The notes under the pieces were generated by a model, which ran no database searches, was not told the origin of the DNA, and saw only the letters and a list, made by a program, of their open reading frames with translations. From assembly GCF_013466605.1 (NCBI RefSeq), contig NZ_CP059162.1, forward strand, positions 2,666,001 to 2,730,000: 64,000 nt of DNA, given 5' to 3'. Below, piece after piece: positions 9,108 to 18,053 of this stretch; the first letter of the stretch is position 1; each line of letters starts with the position of its first letter. Made by a program: the position numbers and the translations under genes. This stretch comes from Pseudomonas chlororaphis subsp. aurantiaca (GTDB lineage Bacteria > Pseudomonadota > Gammaproteobacteria > Pseudomonadales > Pseudomonadaceae).

Positions 9108-10526
9108 TCAGGCTCCAGCTTTCCACCCCCCACCCAACGCCACCACCAACCCCACACTCGCCTGCAATCGCCGGGTCTGCAGCGCCTGCAGGCTGCGCTG
9201 CGCCTGCAACGCCACGGTCTGCGCCGTCACCACCTCCAGATAACTCACCGCCCCCGCCTGATAGCTGTTCATGGCCAAAGTCTGCGTGTGCTCGGCGGCA
9301 TTCACCGCCGCCTGCTGGTCCAGCGCCTCCTGCTGCAAATCCCGCAACTGCCCCAGGTTGTCCTCCACCTCACGCACCGCCCGCAGCACCTGGCTGCGGT
9401 AATGGGCGGCGGCTTCCTCGAATTCGGCGTAGGCCTGGCGTTCGTTGGCGCTCAGGCGGCCGCCGTCGAAGATCGGCAGGTTGACCAGAGGGCCTAGGGC
9501 CCAATAGCGATTGCCCGCCGCCAGCAGGTTGCCGCTGCCCTGGGTCTGCCCGCCGAGCAGGCCGGTGAGGCTGAAGTCCGGGTACCAGGCGGCCCGGGCG
9601 ACGCCTATGTTGGCGTTGGCGGCGAACACCCGGCGTTCGGCGGCGGCGATGTCCGGGCGGCGTTGCAGCAGGGCGCTGGGCAGTTGTTGCGGCACGCCGG
9701 GCAGGGTCAGTGCCTGAGTGGCCGCGGGCAGCTGGAACTGGCTGGCCGGCTCGCCCACCAGCTCGCCGATCGCGTGTTCGGTGAGGTTGCGTTGCCCGCG
9801 CACTTCGTCCAGCTCGGCCTCGGCGCTGGCCAGCTGGCTTTGCGCGCGGGTCAGGTCCAGCTCCGAGGCGATCTGCCCCTGGTAGCGGCTGCGGGTCAGT
9901 TGCAGGGCCTGGGCGTAGTCGTCCAGGGACTGGCTGAGGATCGCGCGCTGCGCATCCAGGCCATTGAGCTGCACATACAGGCTCGCCAGCTGCTGTTGCA
10001 GGCTCAGGCGCGCCACCGCCAGATCGTCGGCCGAGGCCTCGGCCTGGGCGTCGCCGGCGGCCACCTGGTTGCGAATCCGCCCCCACAGGTCCGGGTCGAA
10101 GCTCAGCGAGAAACCCGCGGTGTTGCTGTTGTACACCGAAGGCTGGCTGCCGCCACGCAACGGCCGGTGGTCCGACTGGCGCTGGCGCAGCGACTGGCCG
10201 CTGGCGCTGATCTGCGGGAACAGCCCGGCATGCAGCTGGCTGGCGTAGGCCTGGGCCGCGTCGAAGTGCGCCAGCGCCGCCGCCAGGTCCGGGTTGGCCT
10301 TGAGCAGGCGTTGTTGCAGGTCATCCAGGCGCGGGTCCTGGTACAGCAGCCACCACTGGCTGGCCAACTGATCCGCCGGTTGCGCCGGATGCCAGGGCCC
10401 GTCGCTGGTCTGTTCGCGGTAGTGGGCCGGCAGGTCCACGGTTGGCAGCTGGTAGCCGGGCGCCAGGGAGCAGCCTTGCAAGGCCAGCAACAGCAACACA
10501 GCAAGCGGTTCAAGCCTTGGGCGCAT
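9108..10526 (-). CDS. RND efflux outer membrane factor (NodT/OprM type lipoprotein)
   Basis: 472 aa outer-membrane channel of a tripartite pump. The N-terminus has a lipoprotein signal with lipobox LLALQGC, and the early segment GYQLPTVDLPAHY is typical of OprM-like proteins. Two OEP repeats follow, with long helical stretches rich in Ala, Gln and Leu. The ATG at 10526 is chosen because GGAGG lies five bases upstream; a GTG two codons earlier is possible. It overlaps the end of the adaptor gene by 17 bases, so it is the last gene of a permease-adaptor-channel operon. Confidence 0.88.
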   Translation of the reverse strand: MRPRLEPLAVLLLLALQGCSLAPGYQLPTVDLPAHYREQTSDGPWHPAQPADQLASQWWLLYQDPRLDDLQQRLLKANPDLAAALAHFDAAQAYASQLHAGLFPQISASGQSLRQRQSDHRPLRGGSQPSVYNSNTAGFSLSFDPDLWGRIRNQVAAGDAQAEASADDLAVARLSLQQQLASLYVQLNGLDAQRAILSQSLDDYAQALQLTRSRYQGQIASELDLTRAQSQLASAEAELDEVRGQRNLTEHAIGELVGEPASQFQLPAATQALTLPGVPQQLPSALLQRRPDIAAAERRVFAANANIGVARAAWYPDFSLTGLLGGQTQGSGNLLAAGNRYWALGPLVNLPIFDGGRLSANERQAYAEFEEAAAHYRSQVLRAVREVEDNLGQLRDLQQEALDQQAAVNAAEHTQTLAMNSYQAGAVSYLEVVTAQTVALQAQRSLQALQTRRLQASVGLVVALGGGWKAGA

Positions 10527-11676
10527 GCTCACCTCCGGCGTCGGCCAGTTGCACCAGGTCGCCTTCGCGCAGGGCGTCGGGCGGGTTATCGATGACCCGG
10601 TCGGCGGCTTGCAGGCCCTGGTCGATCACCAGCCGCGCGCCGAGGTCGAGGCCGATATGGATGTCGCGCAGGTGCACGTGATTGTGCTCGTCGAGCAGCG
10701 CCACCTGGGTGCCCTGGGCGCGGAAGATCAAGGCACTGGCCGGGATGCTCACGCCCCGGGTGTCGGCGGGTAGGGCCAGGGCGGCCTCGGCATAGTCGCC
10801 GGGCATCAGCGCGCCGTCGGGGTTGTCGGCGACGAACTGGGCGAGCAGGGTGCCGGAGCGCTGGTCGATGGCGGTGGAGTCGCCGATCAGCCGCGCGCTG
10901 AAGTGCTGGCCGGGGTGTTCCGGCACCGTCAGCTCGGCTGTAAGGCCGGGGCGGATCACGCTGGCGTAGTTCTGCGGCACCGGCACGTAGAGCCGCAGCT
11001 TGTGGGTGTCGGCCAGGTCGAACAGCTGCGGGTCGCTGTCGTTGTCGGCCTTGATCAACTGGCCGATATCGGTGTGGCGCGCGGTGATGGTGCCGGCGAA
11101 GGGCGCGCGGATGGTCTTGTAGTCCTCCAGGGCCGAGAGCCGCGCGTAATCGGCGGCGGCCGCCTCGGCATTGGCTTTGGCGGCCGCGGCGTTGGAGGTT
11201 TTTTCATCGGCCTCCTGGCGCGACACCGAGTGGCTGGCCACGAGGTTCTGCCAGCGTACCGCGGTGGTTTGCGCCAGGCGCGCATTGGCCTGTTCCTGCA
11301 CCAGCCGGGCATGGGCCTGCGCCACCTGCTGGTCGAGGTCGGGGCTGTCGATCTCGGCGAGGACTTGCCCGGCCTGAACCTTGGCGCCGATGTCGCTGTT
11401 CCAGCTTTTCAGATAGCCGCTGACCCGGGCGTGGATCGGCGCCTTGCTCCAGGCTTCCAGGTGCGCCGGCAGGCGCAGGGTGTCGCCCTGGCGGTTCTGC
11501 TGCGGCTGGAACACCAGCACCTGGGGCACGGCGGCGGTTTCGGTCCAGGCGGCCACCGCGCGTTCATGGCGGCTGCGCGCGGCCAGACCGTTGGCCACTA
11601 GCAGGGCGGCCAGGGTCAGGCCGCCGATGCCGAGCCACAGCAGGCGTTTGCGCGAGGGGGTGTGATCAGGCGACAT
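10510..11676 (-). CDS. RND efflux periplasmic adaptor (HlyD/MFP family)
   Basis: 388 aa membrane fusion protein. An N-terminal membrane anchor (residues 12-30) is followed by a barrel-sandwich half with VSGYLKSWNSDIGAKVQAGQ, an alpha-hairpin rich in Ala/Gln (about 100-170), the second half with IRAPFAGTITARHTDIGQLI, then beta-barrel domains. The start at 11676 has GGAG upstream. It overlaps the permease gene by 11 bases at its start and the channel gene at its end. Confidence 0.88.
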   Translation of the reverse strand: MSPDHTPSRKRLLWLGIGGLTLAALLVANGLAARSRHERAVAAWTETAAVPQVLVFQPQQNRQGDTLRLPAHLEAWSKAPIHARVSGYLKSWNSDIGAKVQAGQVLAEIDSPDLDQQVAQAHARLVQEQANARLAQTTAVRWQNLVASHSVSRQEADEKTSNAAAAKANAEAAAADYARLSALEDYKTIRAPFAGTITARHTDIGQLIKADNDSDPQLFDLADTHKLRLYVPVPQNYASVIRPGLTAELTVPEHPGQHFSARLIGDSTAIDQRSGTLLAQFVADNPDGALMPGDYAEAALALPADTRGVSIPASALIFRAQGTQVALLDEHNHVHLRDIHIGLDLGARLVIDQGLQAADRVIDNPPDALREGDLVQLADAGGEHAPKA

Positions 11677-14600
11677 GGGTACTTTCTCCAGCGACAGCGC
11701 GAGTGGGGTGACGCCCGTGGACCAGGCTGAATACCACGGGAACAAAGAGCAGGGTGGCGGTGGTGGCGAGGATCAGGCCGCCGATCACGGCGCGGCCCAG
11801 GGGCGCGTTCTGCTCCTCCGACAGGGCCAGGGGCAGCATGCCGATGATCATTGCCAGGGCGGTCATGCACACCGGGCGAAAGCGCGTATAGCCGGCCTCC
11901 AGCGCGGCCTTCAGGGCATCGCCGTGTTCGGCCAGGCGTTCGCGGCAGAAGCTCACCACCAGGATCGAGTTGGCCGTGGCCACGCCCATGCAGAGGATGG
12001 CCCCGGTCAGCGCCGGCACCGACAGCGAGGTGCCGCTGAGGAACAGCATCCATACGATCCCGGCCAGGGCCGCGGGCAGCGCGGTGATGATCACGAACGG
12101 GTCGAGCCAGGACTGGAAGTTGACCACGATCAGCAGGTAGATCAGCACCACCGCGCCCAGCAGGCCCAGGCTCAGGCCGCTGAAGGCTTCGTGCAGGGCG
12201 TCGATCTGCCCGTGCAGGCTGATGGTCGCGCCCTTGGGCCGCAGCGCCTGGCTGTCGTCGAGGACTTTCTGGATATCCCGGGCCACGCCGCCGAGGTCGC
12301 GGCCCTGGACGTTGGCGTAGAGGTCCAGGGTCGGCTGGATGTTGTAGTGGGTGACCACCGCCGGGCTGTCCACCCGCGAGATGCTGGCCAGGCCGCCGAG
12401 GATCTGCGACTGGCCGTTGCTGCCGGTCACCGGCAGCGCTTCCAGGGATGGCAGGCTGTCCAGGCGGTACTGCGGGGTGGCGGCGACGATCGAGTAGGAC
12501 ACGCCGTTCTGCGGGTTGAGCCAGAAGGTCGGCGCCACCTGGGAACTGCCGGCCAAGGAGGCCACCATGCTGTTGGTCACGTCGCGCTCGGTGATGCCCA
12601 GGCCATTGGCCCGCAGGCGGTCGACCTTGACCGCAAGCGAGGGGTAGCCGGTGGACTGCTGGATACGCAGGTCGGCGATGCCCGGCACATGCTGCAGGCG
12701 CCGTTGCAGCTCCAGGGCATAGGCGCGGTTGGCGGCGCCGTCGGGGCCGGAGATTTTCACGTCCAGCGGCGCCGGCGCGCCGAAGTTGAGGATCTGGCTG
12801 CTGATGTCCGCCGGCAGGAAGGCGAACTGGCTGCCGGGGAAACTTTCCGGCAGGGCTTCGCGCAACTGCTTCACGTAGTCGGCGGTCGGCGCGTGGCCGG
12901 GCTTGAGGGTGACCTGGATATCGCCGTCCTGCGGGCCGATGGTGCCGCTGCTGCTGTAGGCCATGTCGATGCCGCTCAGGGGGATGCCGATATTGTCGAT
13001 CACGCTGTCCAGCTGCTCCGGCGGAATCACCTCGCGAATCCGCGCCTCGATGCGGTCGAAGGCCGCCGCGCTTTCCTCGATCCGCGTGCCCAGGGGCAGG
13101 CGCACATGCAGGGCCAGGGCGCCGGCGTCGGTGGCCGGGAAGAAGTCCTGGCCGAGGCTCGGCAGCAACGCGAAGGAGGCCAGCACGCAGGCGAGGAAGC
13201 CCAGCAGGAAGCGCTTGCGGTGGGCCAGGGCCAGGGTCAGCAGGCCATGGTAGGTGTCACGGACATTGGAGAAGCGCCGCTCGAACCCCTGCTGGAACCC
13301 CAGCAGCCCGCGCACCAGGGCATGCCGTGGCGGGGCGTGCTGCTCGCCCTCGTGGTGGTTGATGAATTCATCTTCCGGGTGATGCCCCGGGCCTGCTTCC
13401 GGCACATGGGGCTTGAGCAGGTACATGGCCAGGGTCGGCACCAGGGTCCGCGAGAGGATGAACGAGCTGGCCATGGCGAAGATCACCGCCAGCGCCATGG
13501 GCCGGAACAGGTAACCGGCGATGCCCTGCAACAGGAACATCGGCACGAAGACGATGCAGATGCACAACAGCGAGACGAAGGCCGGGCCGACGATCTGCCT
13601 GGCGCCGTCGAGGATCGCGGCCTTCACCGCCTTGCCCTGTTCCAGGTGCCAGTTGATGTTCTCGATGGTCACCGTGGCATCGTCCACCAAAATCCCCACC
13701 GCCAGCGCCAGCCCGCCCAGGGTCATGACATTCAGGGTCTGGCCGCTGGCGGCGAGCAGGGCGATGGCCGCGAGCACCGCCAGGGGGATCGAGGCGGCGA
13801 TGATCAGTGTGGAGCGCCAGCTGCCGAGGAACAGCAGGATCATCGCGCTGGTCAGCAGCGCGGCGATGATGCCTTCGCGGGCCACGCTGCCCACCGATTG
13901 CTTGACGAACACCGAGGCGTCGCCCAAGAGCGAAGTCTTCAGCGCCGGCGGCAGGGTTTCGTCGATGCGCGGCAGCATCTGGCGAATGCCGTCGACGATC
14001 GACAGGGTGGAGATATTGCCGTTCTTCAGCGCCGGCATCAGCACCGCGCGATGGCCGTCGACCCGCACGATATTGCTCTGCGGCGGCGAGCCGTCGCGCA
14101 CATGGGCCACCTGGCCGATGGTGATCAGCGCGCCGTCGACGGTCTTGATCGGCAGGTCGTTGAGCTCGTCGATGGCGCTCGGGCTGTTGTTCAGCAGCAC
14201 CGTGTACTCGCTGGCGCCGAGCTTGGCGGTGCCCACCGGGATGATCTGGTTCTGCGCCGCCAGGGCGTTACCCACGTCCTGCGCCGACAGGCCCTTGGCG
14301 GCCAGCGCCTGCGGGTCCAGGTCGAGGGTGATCTGCCGCTGCTTGCCGCCCATGGGCGTCGGCATCGCCAGCCCGGGCACGGAGCTCAGGGGCAGGCGGA
14401 TATTGTTCTGCACCAGGTCGCGGATCCTGGCTTCCGACAGGGTCGGGCTGGAGAAGGCCATCTGCAGGATCGGCACCGTCGAGGCGCTGTAGTTGAGGAT
14501 CAGCGGTGGGGTGATGCCCGGCGGCATCTGCTTGAGCACGGTTTGCGACACCGCCGTGACCTGGGCGTTGGCGGTGCGGATATCCACCCCCGGCTGGAAG

Positions 14601-14887
14601 AAGATCTTGACGATGCCCATGCCCGGTAAGGATTGCGACTCGATGTGCTCGATGTCGTTGACCGTGGTGCTCAGGGAGCGCTCGTAGGTGTAGATCACCC
14701 GCCCGGCCATGGCGTCCGGCGACAGGCCGGTGTACTGCCAGACCACCGCCACCACCGGAATGCCGATATCGGGGAACACATCGGTGGGCGTACGCAGGGC
14801 CGCCAGCGGCCCGATGATGCAGATGAAAATCGCCAGCACGATAAACGTGTAGGGCTTGAGCAGAGCGGTCTTGACCAGCCCGAGCAT
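11666..14887 (-). CDS. RND efflux permease (AcrB/MexF-like superfamily)
   Basis: 1073 aa inner-membrane proton-driven pump, full length for RND permeases. Membrane segment 4 carries the proton-relay Asp pair (GILVDDATV), and the two large periplasmic loops are present. An unusual feature is a His-rich cytoplasmic linker at about residues 495-522 (GHHPEDEFINHHEGEQH) between the two halves of the protein. GGAGG precedes the ATG at 14887. First gene of the operon; the operon is divergent from the lipoprotein gene at 15111. Substrates are unknown; no regulator gene is adjacent. Confidence 0.88.
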   Translation of the reverse strand: MLGLVKTALLKPYTFIVLAIFICIIGPLAALRTPTDVFPDIGIPVVAVVWQYTGLSPDAMAGRVIYTYERSLSTTVNDIEHIESQSLPGMGIVKIFFQPGVDIRTANAQVTAVSQTVLKQMPPGITPPLILNYSASTVPILQMAFSSPTLSEARIRDLVQNNIRLPLSSVPGLAMPTPMGGKQRQITLDLDPQALAAKGLSAQDVGNALAAQNQIIPVGTAKLGASEYTVLLNNSPSAIDELNDLPIKTVDGALITIGQVAHVRDGSPPQSNIVRVDGHRAVLMPALKNGNISTLSIVDGIRQMLPRIDETLPPALKTSLLGDASVFVKQSVGSVAREGIIAALLTSAMILLFLGSWRSTLIIAASIPLAVLAAIALLAASGQTLNVMTLGGLALAVGILVDDATVTIENINWHLEQGKAVKAAILDGARQIVGPAFVSLLCICIVFVPMFLLQGIAGYLFRPMALAVIFAMASSFILSRTLVPTLAMYLLKPHVPEAGPGHHPEDEFINHHEGEQHAPPRHALVRGLLGFQQGFERRFSNVRDTYHGLLTLALAHRKRFLLGFLACVLASFALLPSLGQDFFPATDAGALALHVRLPLGTRIEESAAAFDRIEARIREVIPPEQLDSVIDNIGIPLSGIDMAYSSSGTIGPQDGDIQVTLKPGHAPTADYVKQLREALPESFPGSQFAFLPADISSQILNFGAPAPLDVKISGPDGAANRAYALELQRRLQHVPGIADLRIQQSTGYPSLAVKVDRLRANGLGITERDVTNSMVASLAGSSQVAPTFWLNPQNGVSYSIVAATPQYRLDSLPSLEALPVTGSNGQSQILGGLASISRVDSPAVVTHYNIQPTLDLYANVQGRDLGGVARDIQKVLDDSQALRPKGATISLHGQIDALHEAFSGLSLGLLGAVVLIYLLIVVNFQSWLDPFVIITALPAALAGIVWMLFLSGTSLSVPALTGAILCMGVATANSILVVSFCRERLAEHGDALKAALEAGYTRFRPVCMTALAMIIGMLPLALSEEQNAPLGRAVIGGLILATTATLLFVPVVFSLVHGRHPTRAVAGESTHVA

Positions 14888-15110
14888 GGGGTGGACCTCC
14901 GAGGCGGAAACAAAGCTCGGCAGTCTCCAGCGACCCACCTAACACGCGGCTTTCAGCCAGGTGAAGGAAGTTTTAGGTAAGGCCTGAATTTCCTTTCACG
15001 GGGATTCATTTGTCCTCTGCCCGGGGCCTCGACAAGCTGGATGGCAATCCGGCGCGGCTGCTTTTTTCGCTTCGCCCTGTGTCGATTTTTTTACTGCCGA
15101 GGTACCTGCC

Positions 15111-15521
15111 ATGAATGCCAAACCCCTGCTGCTGATTCCCGCCCTGAGCCTGGTGCTGCTGTTGTCCGCCTGCGCCGGCCCGATGCCGCAACCCGACCCC
15201 AAGGAAGCTTGGATCAGCCTGGAAGAAGAGGGCCCCAGCGACCTGCTGGCCGAACGGGTCGACGGCAAGAACGTCGACGACGGCCGCTACTTTGAAGTCC
15301 AACCCGGCGCCCACCGCCTGGACGTGACCCTGTTCGAAGAAGTCGGCGGCGACTCCAACCAGGTCGACTGCCACGGGCATGTGAGCTACCCGAACTTCCA
15401 GGCGGGGGAGCATTACAAGCTGGTGGAGTCGACCCTGGGCACCGAGGTGCGGGCGCGGTTGTTTGATGCCCAGGGCAAGCAGGTGGCGAGTGCGCATGGG
15501 TTTGAGTGCATGCCGGGGTGA
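15111..15521 (+). CDS. small lipoprotein of unknown function
   Basis: 136 aa. Residues 1-20 form a lipoprotein signal with lipobox LLSAC, so the mature protein starts at Cys21. The rest is soluble, acidic, and has two cysteines (in VDCHGHV and GFECMPG) that may pair. Asp is absent from position +2 after the Cys, consistent with outer-membrane sorting. I do not recognise the family. Transcribed away from the efflux operon. Confidence 0.75.
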   Translation: MNAKPLLLIPALSLVLLLSACAGPMPQPDPKEAWISLEEEGPSDLLAERVDGKNVDDGRYFEVQPGAHRLDVTLFEEVGGDSNQVDCHGHVSYPNFQAGEHYKLVESTLGTEVRARLFDAQGKQVASAHGFECMPG

Positions 15522-15644
15522 TAGGGCTGTCGGCGTTGCTCAATCCAGGAAATTTCGCTCAATAGAAAGAGACGCGGCTGACTGCACGTTGATTGAGGGC
15601 CGCCTGATGATGGTGGACTACATCCTTCAGGCAGGACCCTTTTT

Positions 15645-16700
15645 ATGAATCAAGCACTGCCATCCACCGATGCGGCCTTCAACGAAGTGGCGCAAATGAT
15701 CGCCGCCGCGCGCCAACGGGCGATGCGGGCAGTGAACACCGAACTGGTGGAGCTGTATTGGCAGGTCGGCGCCTATATCAGTCGCAAGATCCAGGCGGCG
15801 GAGTGGGGCGATGGAGTGGTTCAGCAACTGGCGGATTATCTTGCGCGGAAGCAGCCGGGGTTGCGGGGTTTTACTCGACCGAATCTGTTTCGTATGCGGC
15901 AGTTTTATGAGGCTTATCGGGATGAAAAGAAAGTCGCACCACTGGTGCGACAATTGTCCTGGAGCCATAACCTGGTCGTTCTTGGGCAGAGCAAACAGCC
16001 TAAGGAACGTGAGTTCTACCTGCGCATGGCGGTTCAGGAACATTGGTCGTGCCGAGAGCTGGAGCGCCAGATCAAATCGGCTCTTTTTGAGCGCTCACTG
16101 ACCCGGCCGGCAAAAGTCTCGACAGCGTTGAGACAAATTCACCCAGAAGCTCTAAAGGTGTTCAAGGACGCCTATGTAGTGGAGTTTCTCGACCTGGCCA
16201 AAGGTCATAGCGAAGCCGACTTGCACAGTGGGTTAGTGCAGCAACTGAAAGACTTTCTGATCGAAATGGGGCGGGACTTCTGTTTTGTCGCTTCGCGCTA
16301 CCCATTGCAGGTAGGCGGGCGCGATTTCTTGCTGGACCTACTGCTGTTTCATCGCGGGTTGAATTGCCTGGTGGCCATTGAACTCAAGGTTGGGCGTTTC
16401 GAGCCGGAACACCTGGGCAAGCTGGATTTCTACCTGGAGGCGCTGGACCGTCAGGTGCGCAAACCCCATGAGAACCCGGCCCTGGGTGTGTTGCTCTGTG
16501 CCAGCAAGGACGACGAGGTGGTCGAGTACGCCCTCAACCGCTCACTCTCACCCGCATTGATCGCCGAGTATCAGACACAACTGCCAGACAAGAAGCTGCT
16601 GCAGGCCAAGCTGCATGAGTTGTATGCCCATCAACATAACGATGGGCTTGAGCCTGCGCCAACCGAAGAAAAACTTAACGCTGTGTTTGGGGTTAGTTAG
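15645..16700 (+). CDS. DUF1016/YhcG-type PD-(D/E)XK nuclease family protein
   Basis: 351 aa. The N-terminal half (15-165) is the DUF1016 N-domain, with RRAM-like and LVELYWQVGAYISRKI segments and FTRPNLFRMRQFY. The C-terminal half is a PD-(D/E)XK nuclease fold: the core reads GRDFLLDLLLFHR followed by VAIELKVGRFEPEH, giving the Asp and Glu-X-Lys of the active site. Such proteins are widespread in accessory regions and have been linked to recombination-promoting nucleases and phage defence. GC and codon use are a little lower than in neighbours. AGGA lies eight bases before the ATG. Confidence 0.85.
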   Translation: MNQALPSTDAAFNEVAQMIAAARQRAMRAVNTELVELYWQVGAYISRKIQAAEWGDGVVQQLADYLARKQPGLRGFTRPNLFRMRQFYEAYRDEKKVAPLVRQLSWSHNLVVLGQSKQPKEREFYLRMAVQEHWSCRELERQIKSALFERSLTRPAKVSTALRQIHPEALKVFKDAYVVEFLDLAKGHSEADLHSGLVQQLKDFLIEMGRDFCFVASRYPLQVGGRDFLLDLLLFHRGLNCLVAIELKVGRFEPEHLGKLDFYLEALDRQVRKPHENPALGVLLCASKDDEVVEYALNRSLSPALIAEYQTQLPDKKLLQAKLHELYAHQHNDGLEPAPTEEKLNAVFGVS

Positions 16701-16718
16701 TTACTAAAAACGCACAAC

Positions 16719-17099
16719 CTAGTTTTCGAGGGTGGAGCTGTTTTTATAGTGCTTGGCTATCTCTAGCCAAATGTATTTGTATCTGAACTCAAGCCAGCGA
16801 ATGAGTAATTTATCTTTCTTTTGTCTGAAGTAACTTTCGTTTCTGGCTTTCAACGTTCTTTTTATGTCCTTTTCCAGGTTTTCCAGATTGAAAGCCGACC
16901 ATATCAAGGGGATTACTGTTTCAAGGTTCGTATGGCAGACAGGTGCTACTTCATGATAGAGAATTCTCTTGATTTCCTCTGGGTCGTAGGCTTCTGTCTG
17001 GCGTGCAATGGCTTCATAGTCAACTTCAGTGTCAACAAATGCATCGGACAATGCCCAGTAGACATAAGATCGTTCTTCGTCGGTCATTGCACGTCCCAT
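16719..17099 (-). CDS. small soluble protein coupled to PAAR gene (DUF7079-like)
   Basis: 126 aa, predicted all-helical, no signal peptide and no membrane span. It opens with MTDEERSYVYWALSDAFVDT, which resembles short uncharacterised proteins I know as DUF7079 (recalled, not searched). The ATG lies one base after the PAAR stop and has no good binding site of its own, so translation is probably coupled. A later ATG at 17087 is possible. It is AT-rich compared with the chromosome. Immunity protein, adaptor or effector chaperone for the PAAR protein are all possible. Confidence 0.7.
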   Translation of the reverse strand: MGRAMTDEERSYVYWALSDAFVDTEVDYEAIARQTEAYDPEEIKRILYHEVAPVCHTNLETVIPLIWSAFNLENLEKDIKRTLKARNESYFRQKKDKLLIRWLEFRYKYIWLEIAKHYKNSSTLEN

Positions 17100-17100
17100 G

Positions 17101-17403
17101 TCAGGGAGAGGTGAACGGTGCCGGCGTATGCGAATCTCCGATAATTATCGTGCCAGAGCCGCCTATTACGATGTTGCCATGAGTGCCGCCGGTATCGATG
17201 GTTGCAGCATTCTTGCCGTTGATGAAGACCGTTGAGGCCAAACCCGTCGACAGGGTACTGCCACAGGTACAAGTATCGTCCTGGCGTGCAGCTGGAAGGC
17301 CGTCGAAGAAAACGTTTGGGGAGCCTGTCGCTATTGGGTTGGTGCCGTGCCCTGGGATCGGGCAACTGGTTGGGTCGGTTTGGCGTGCGGCTGGTTTCGC
17401 CAT
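17101..17403 (-). CDS. PAAR domain protein (type VI secretion spike tip)
   Basis: 100 aa, just the PAAR domain. It shows the repeated Pro-Ala-Ala-Arg-like turns: KPAARQTDPTSCPIPGHG and GLPAARQDDTCTC, followed by glycine-rich beta strands (VFINGKNAATIDTGG, VIIGGSGTI-like). His and Cys residues for the zinc at the tip are present. No effector domain is fused to it, and there is no VgrG, Hcp or other secretion gene in the window. GGAGG precedes the ATG. Its downstream partner starts one base after its stop. Confidence 0.88.
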   Translation of the reverse strand: MAKPAARQTDPTSCPIPGHGTNPIATGSPNVFFDGLPAARQDDTCTCGSTLSTGLASTVFINGKNAATIDTGGTHGNIVIGGSGTIIIGDSHTPAPFTSP

Positions 17404-17610
17404 AATGACCTCCTGTCAATAAATCCTTGTTGGGGGCAATAACCTAACAGAGATCTTGCAGGTGTTGGGCGCCTGTGGCGTTGTTTGCTTTGGATGGGGT
17501 GCTTTTATCGGGGCGGGAGAAGATGCCCGAATTATTTTTCCACCCCCCCGTCACAAACCGCCAGGCTGGCCCGTCATGTCGGTGTATCCCTCAAATAACG
17601 GAGCCACCCC

Positions 17611-18051
17611 ATGTCATCCAGCCACCCGACCCAAGCCGTCAACCTGCTGCAAACCATCCCCGAGATCTTCGAAAGCCTGGGCCAGGTCCATGGCCTGATC
17701 GACGCCCATGGCCTTGCGCGCAAGCTGCACCACCTGGTGGTGTTGCGTGCCTCGCAGATCAACCAGTGCGGCTTCTGCGTGAAGATGCACACCCGCGAGG
17801 CCCGTGAAGACGGTGAAAGCAACGAGCGCCTGGACCGCCTGGTGGTCTGGCGTCATGTCAGCGACTTCAACGCCGCCGAACGCGCCGCCCTGGCCTGGAC
17901 CGAAGCCCTCACCGTGCTGCGCGAAGACACCGACTTCGGCCCGTTGCGCGCCGCCCTGCGCGAACATTTCAGCGAAGCGCAGATCGCCGCCTTGACGGCC
18001 GATATCGGCATGATCAACCTGTGGAATCGCTTGCAGGTGTCGAGGCACTGA
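17611..18051 (+). CDS. carboxymuconolactone decarboxylase-like (AhpD-type) protein
   Basis: 146 aa. The AhpD core is present: C53-G-F-C56 with H60 four residues after the second Cys, preceded by LRASQINQ. Such proteins act as thiol-based peroxidase partners or small oxidoreductases. It sits directly upstream of an ECF41 sigma factor, and genes of this family are the standard companions of ECF41 factors, so it is likely a target or cotranscribed gene of that factor. GGAG precedes the ATG. Confidence 0.85.
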   Translation: MSSSHPTQAVNLLQTIPEIFESLGQVHGLIDAHGLARKLHHLVVLRASQINQCGFCVKMHTREAREDGESNERLDRLVVWRHVSDFNAAERAALAWTEALTVLREDTDFGPLRAALREHFSEAQIAALTADIGMINLWNRLQVSRH

Positions 18052-18053
18052 GG

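Noticed and set aside
11675..14629. 984-codon plus-strand frame opposite the RND permease
   Set aside because: The permease and adaptor on the minus strand have full family signatures; the plus-strand product is Arg/Gly/His-rich noise.
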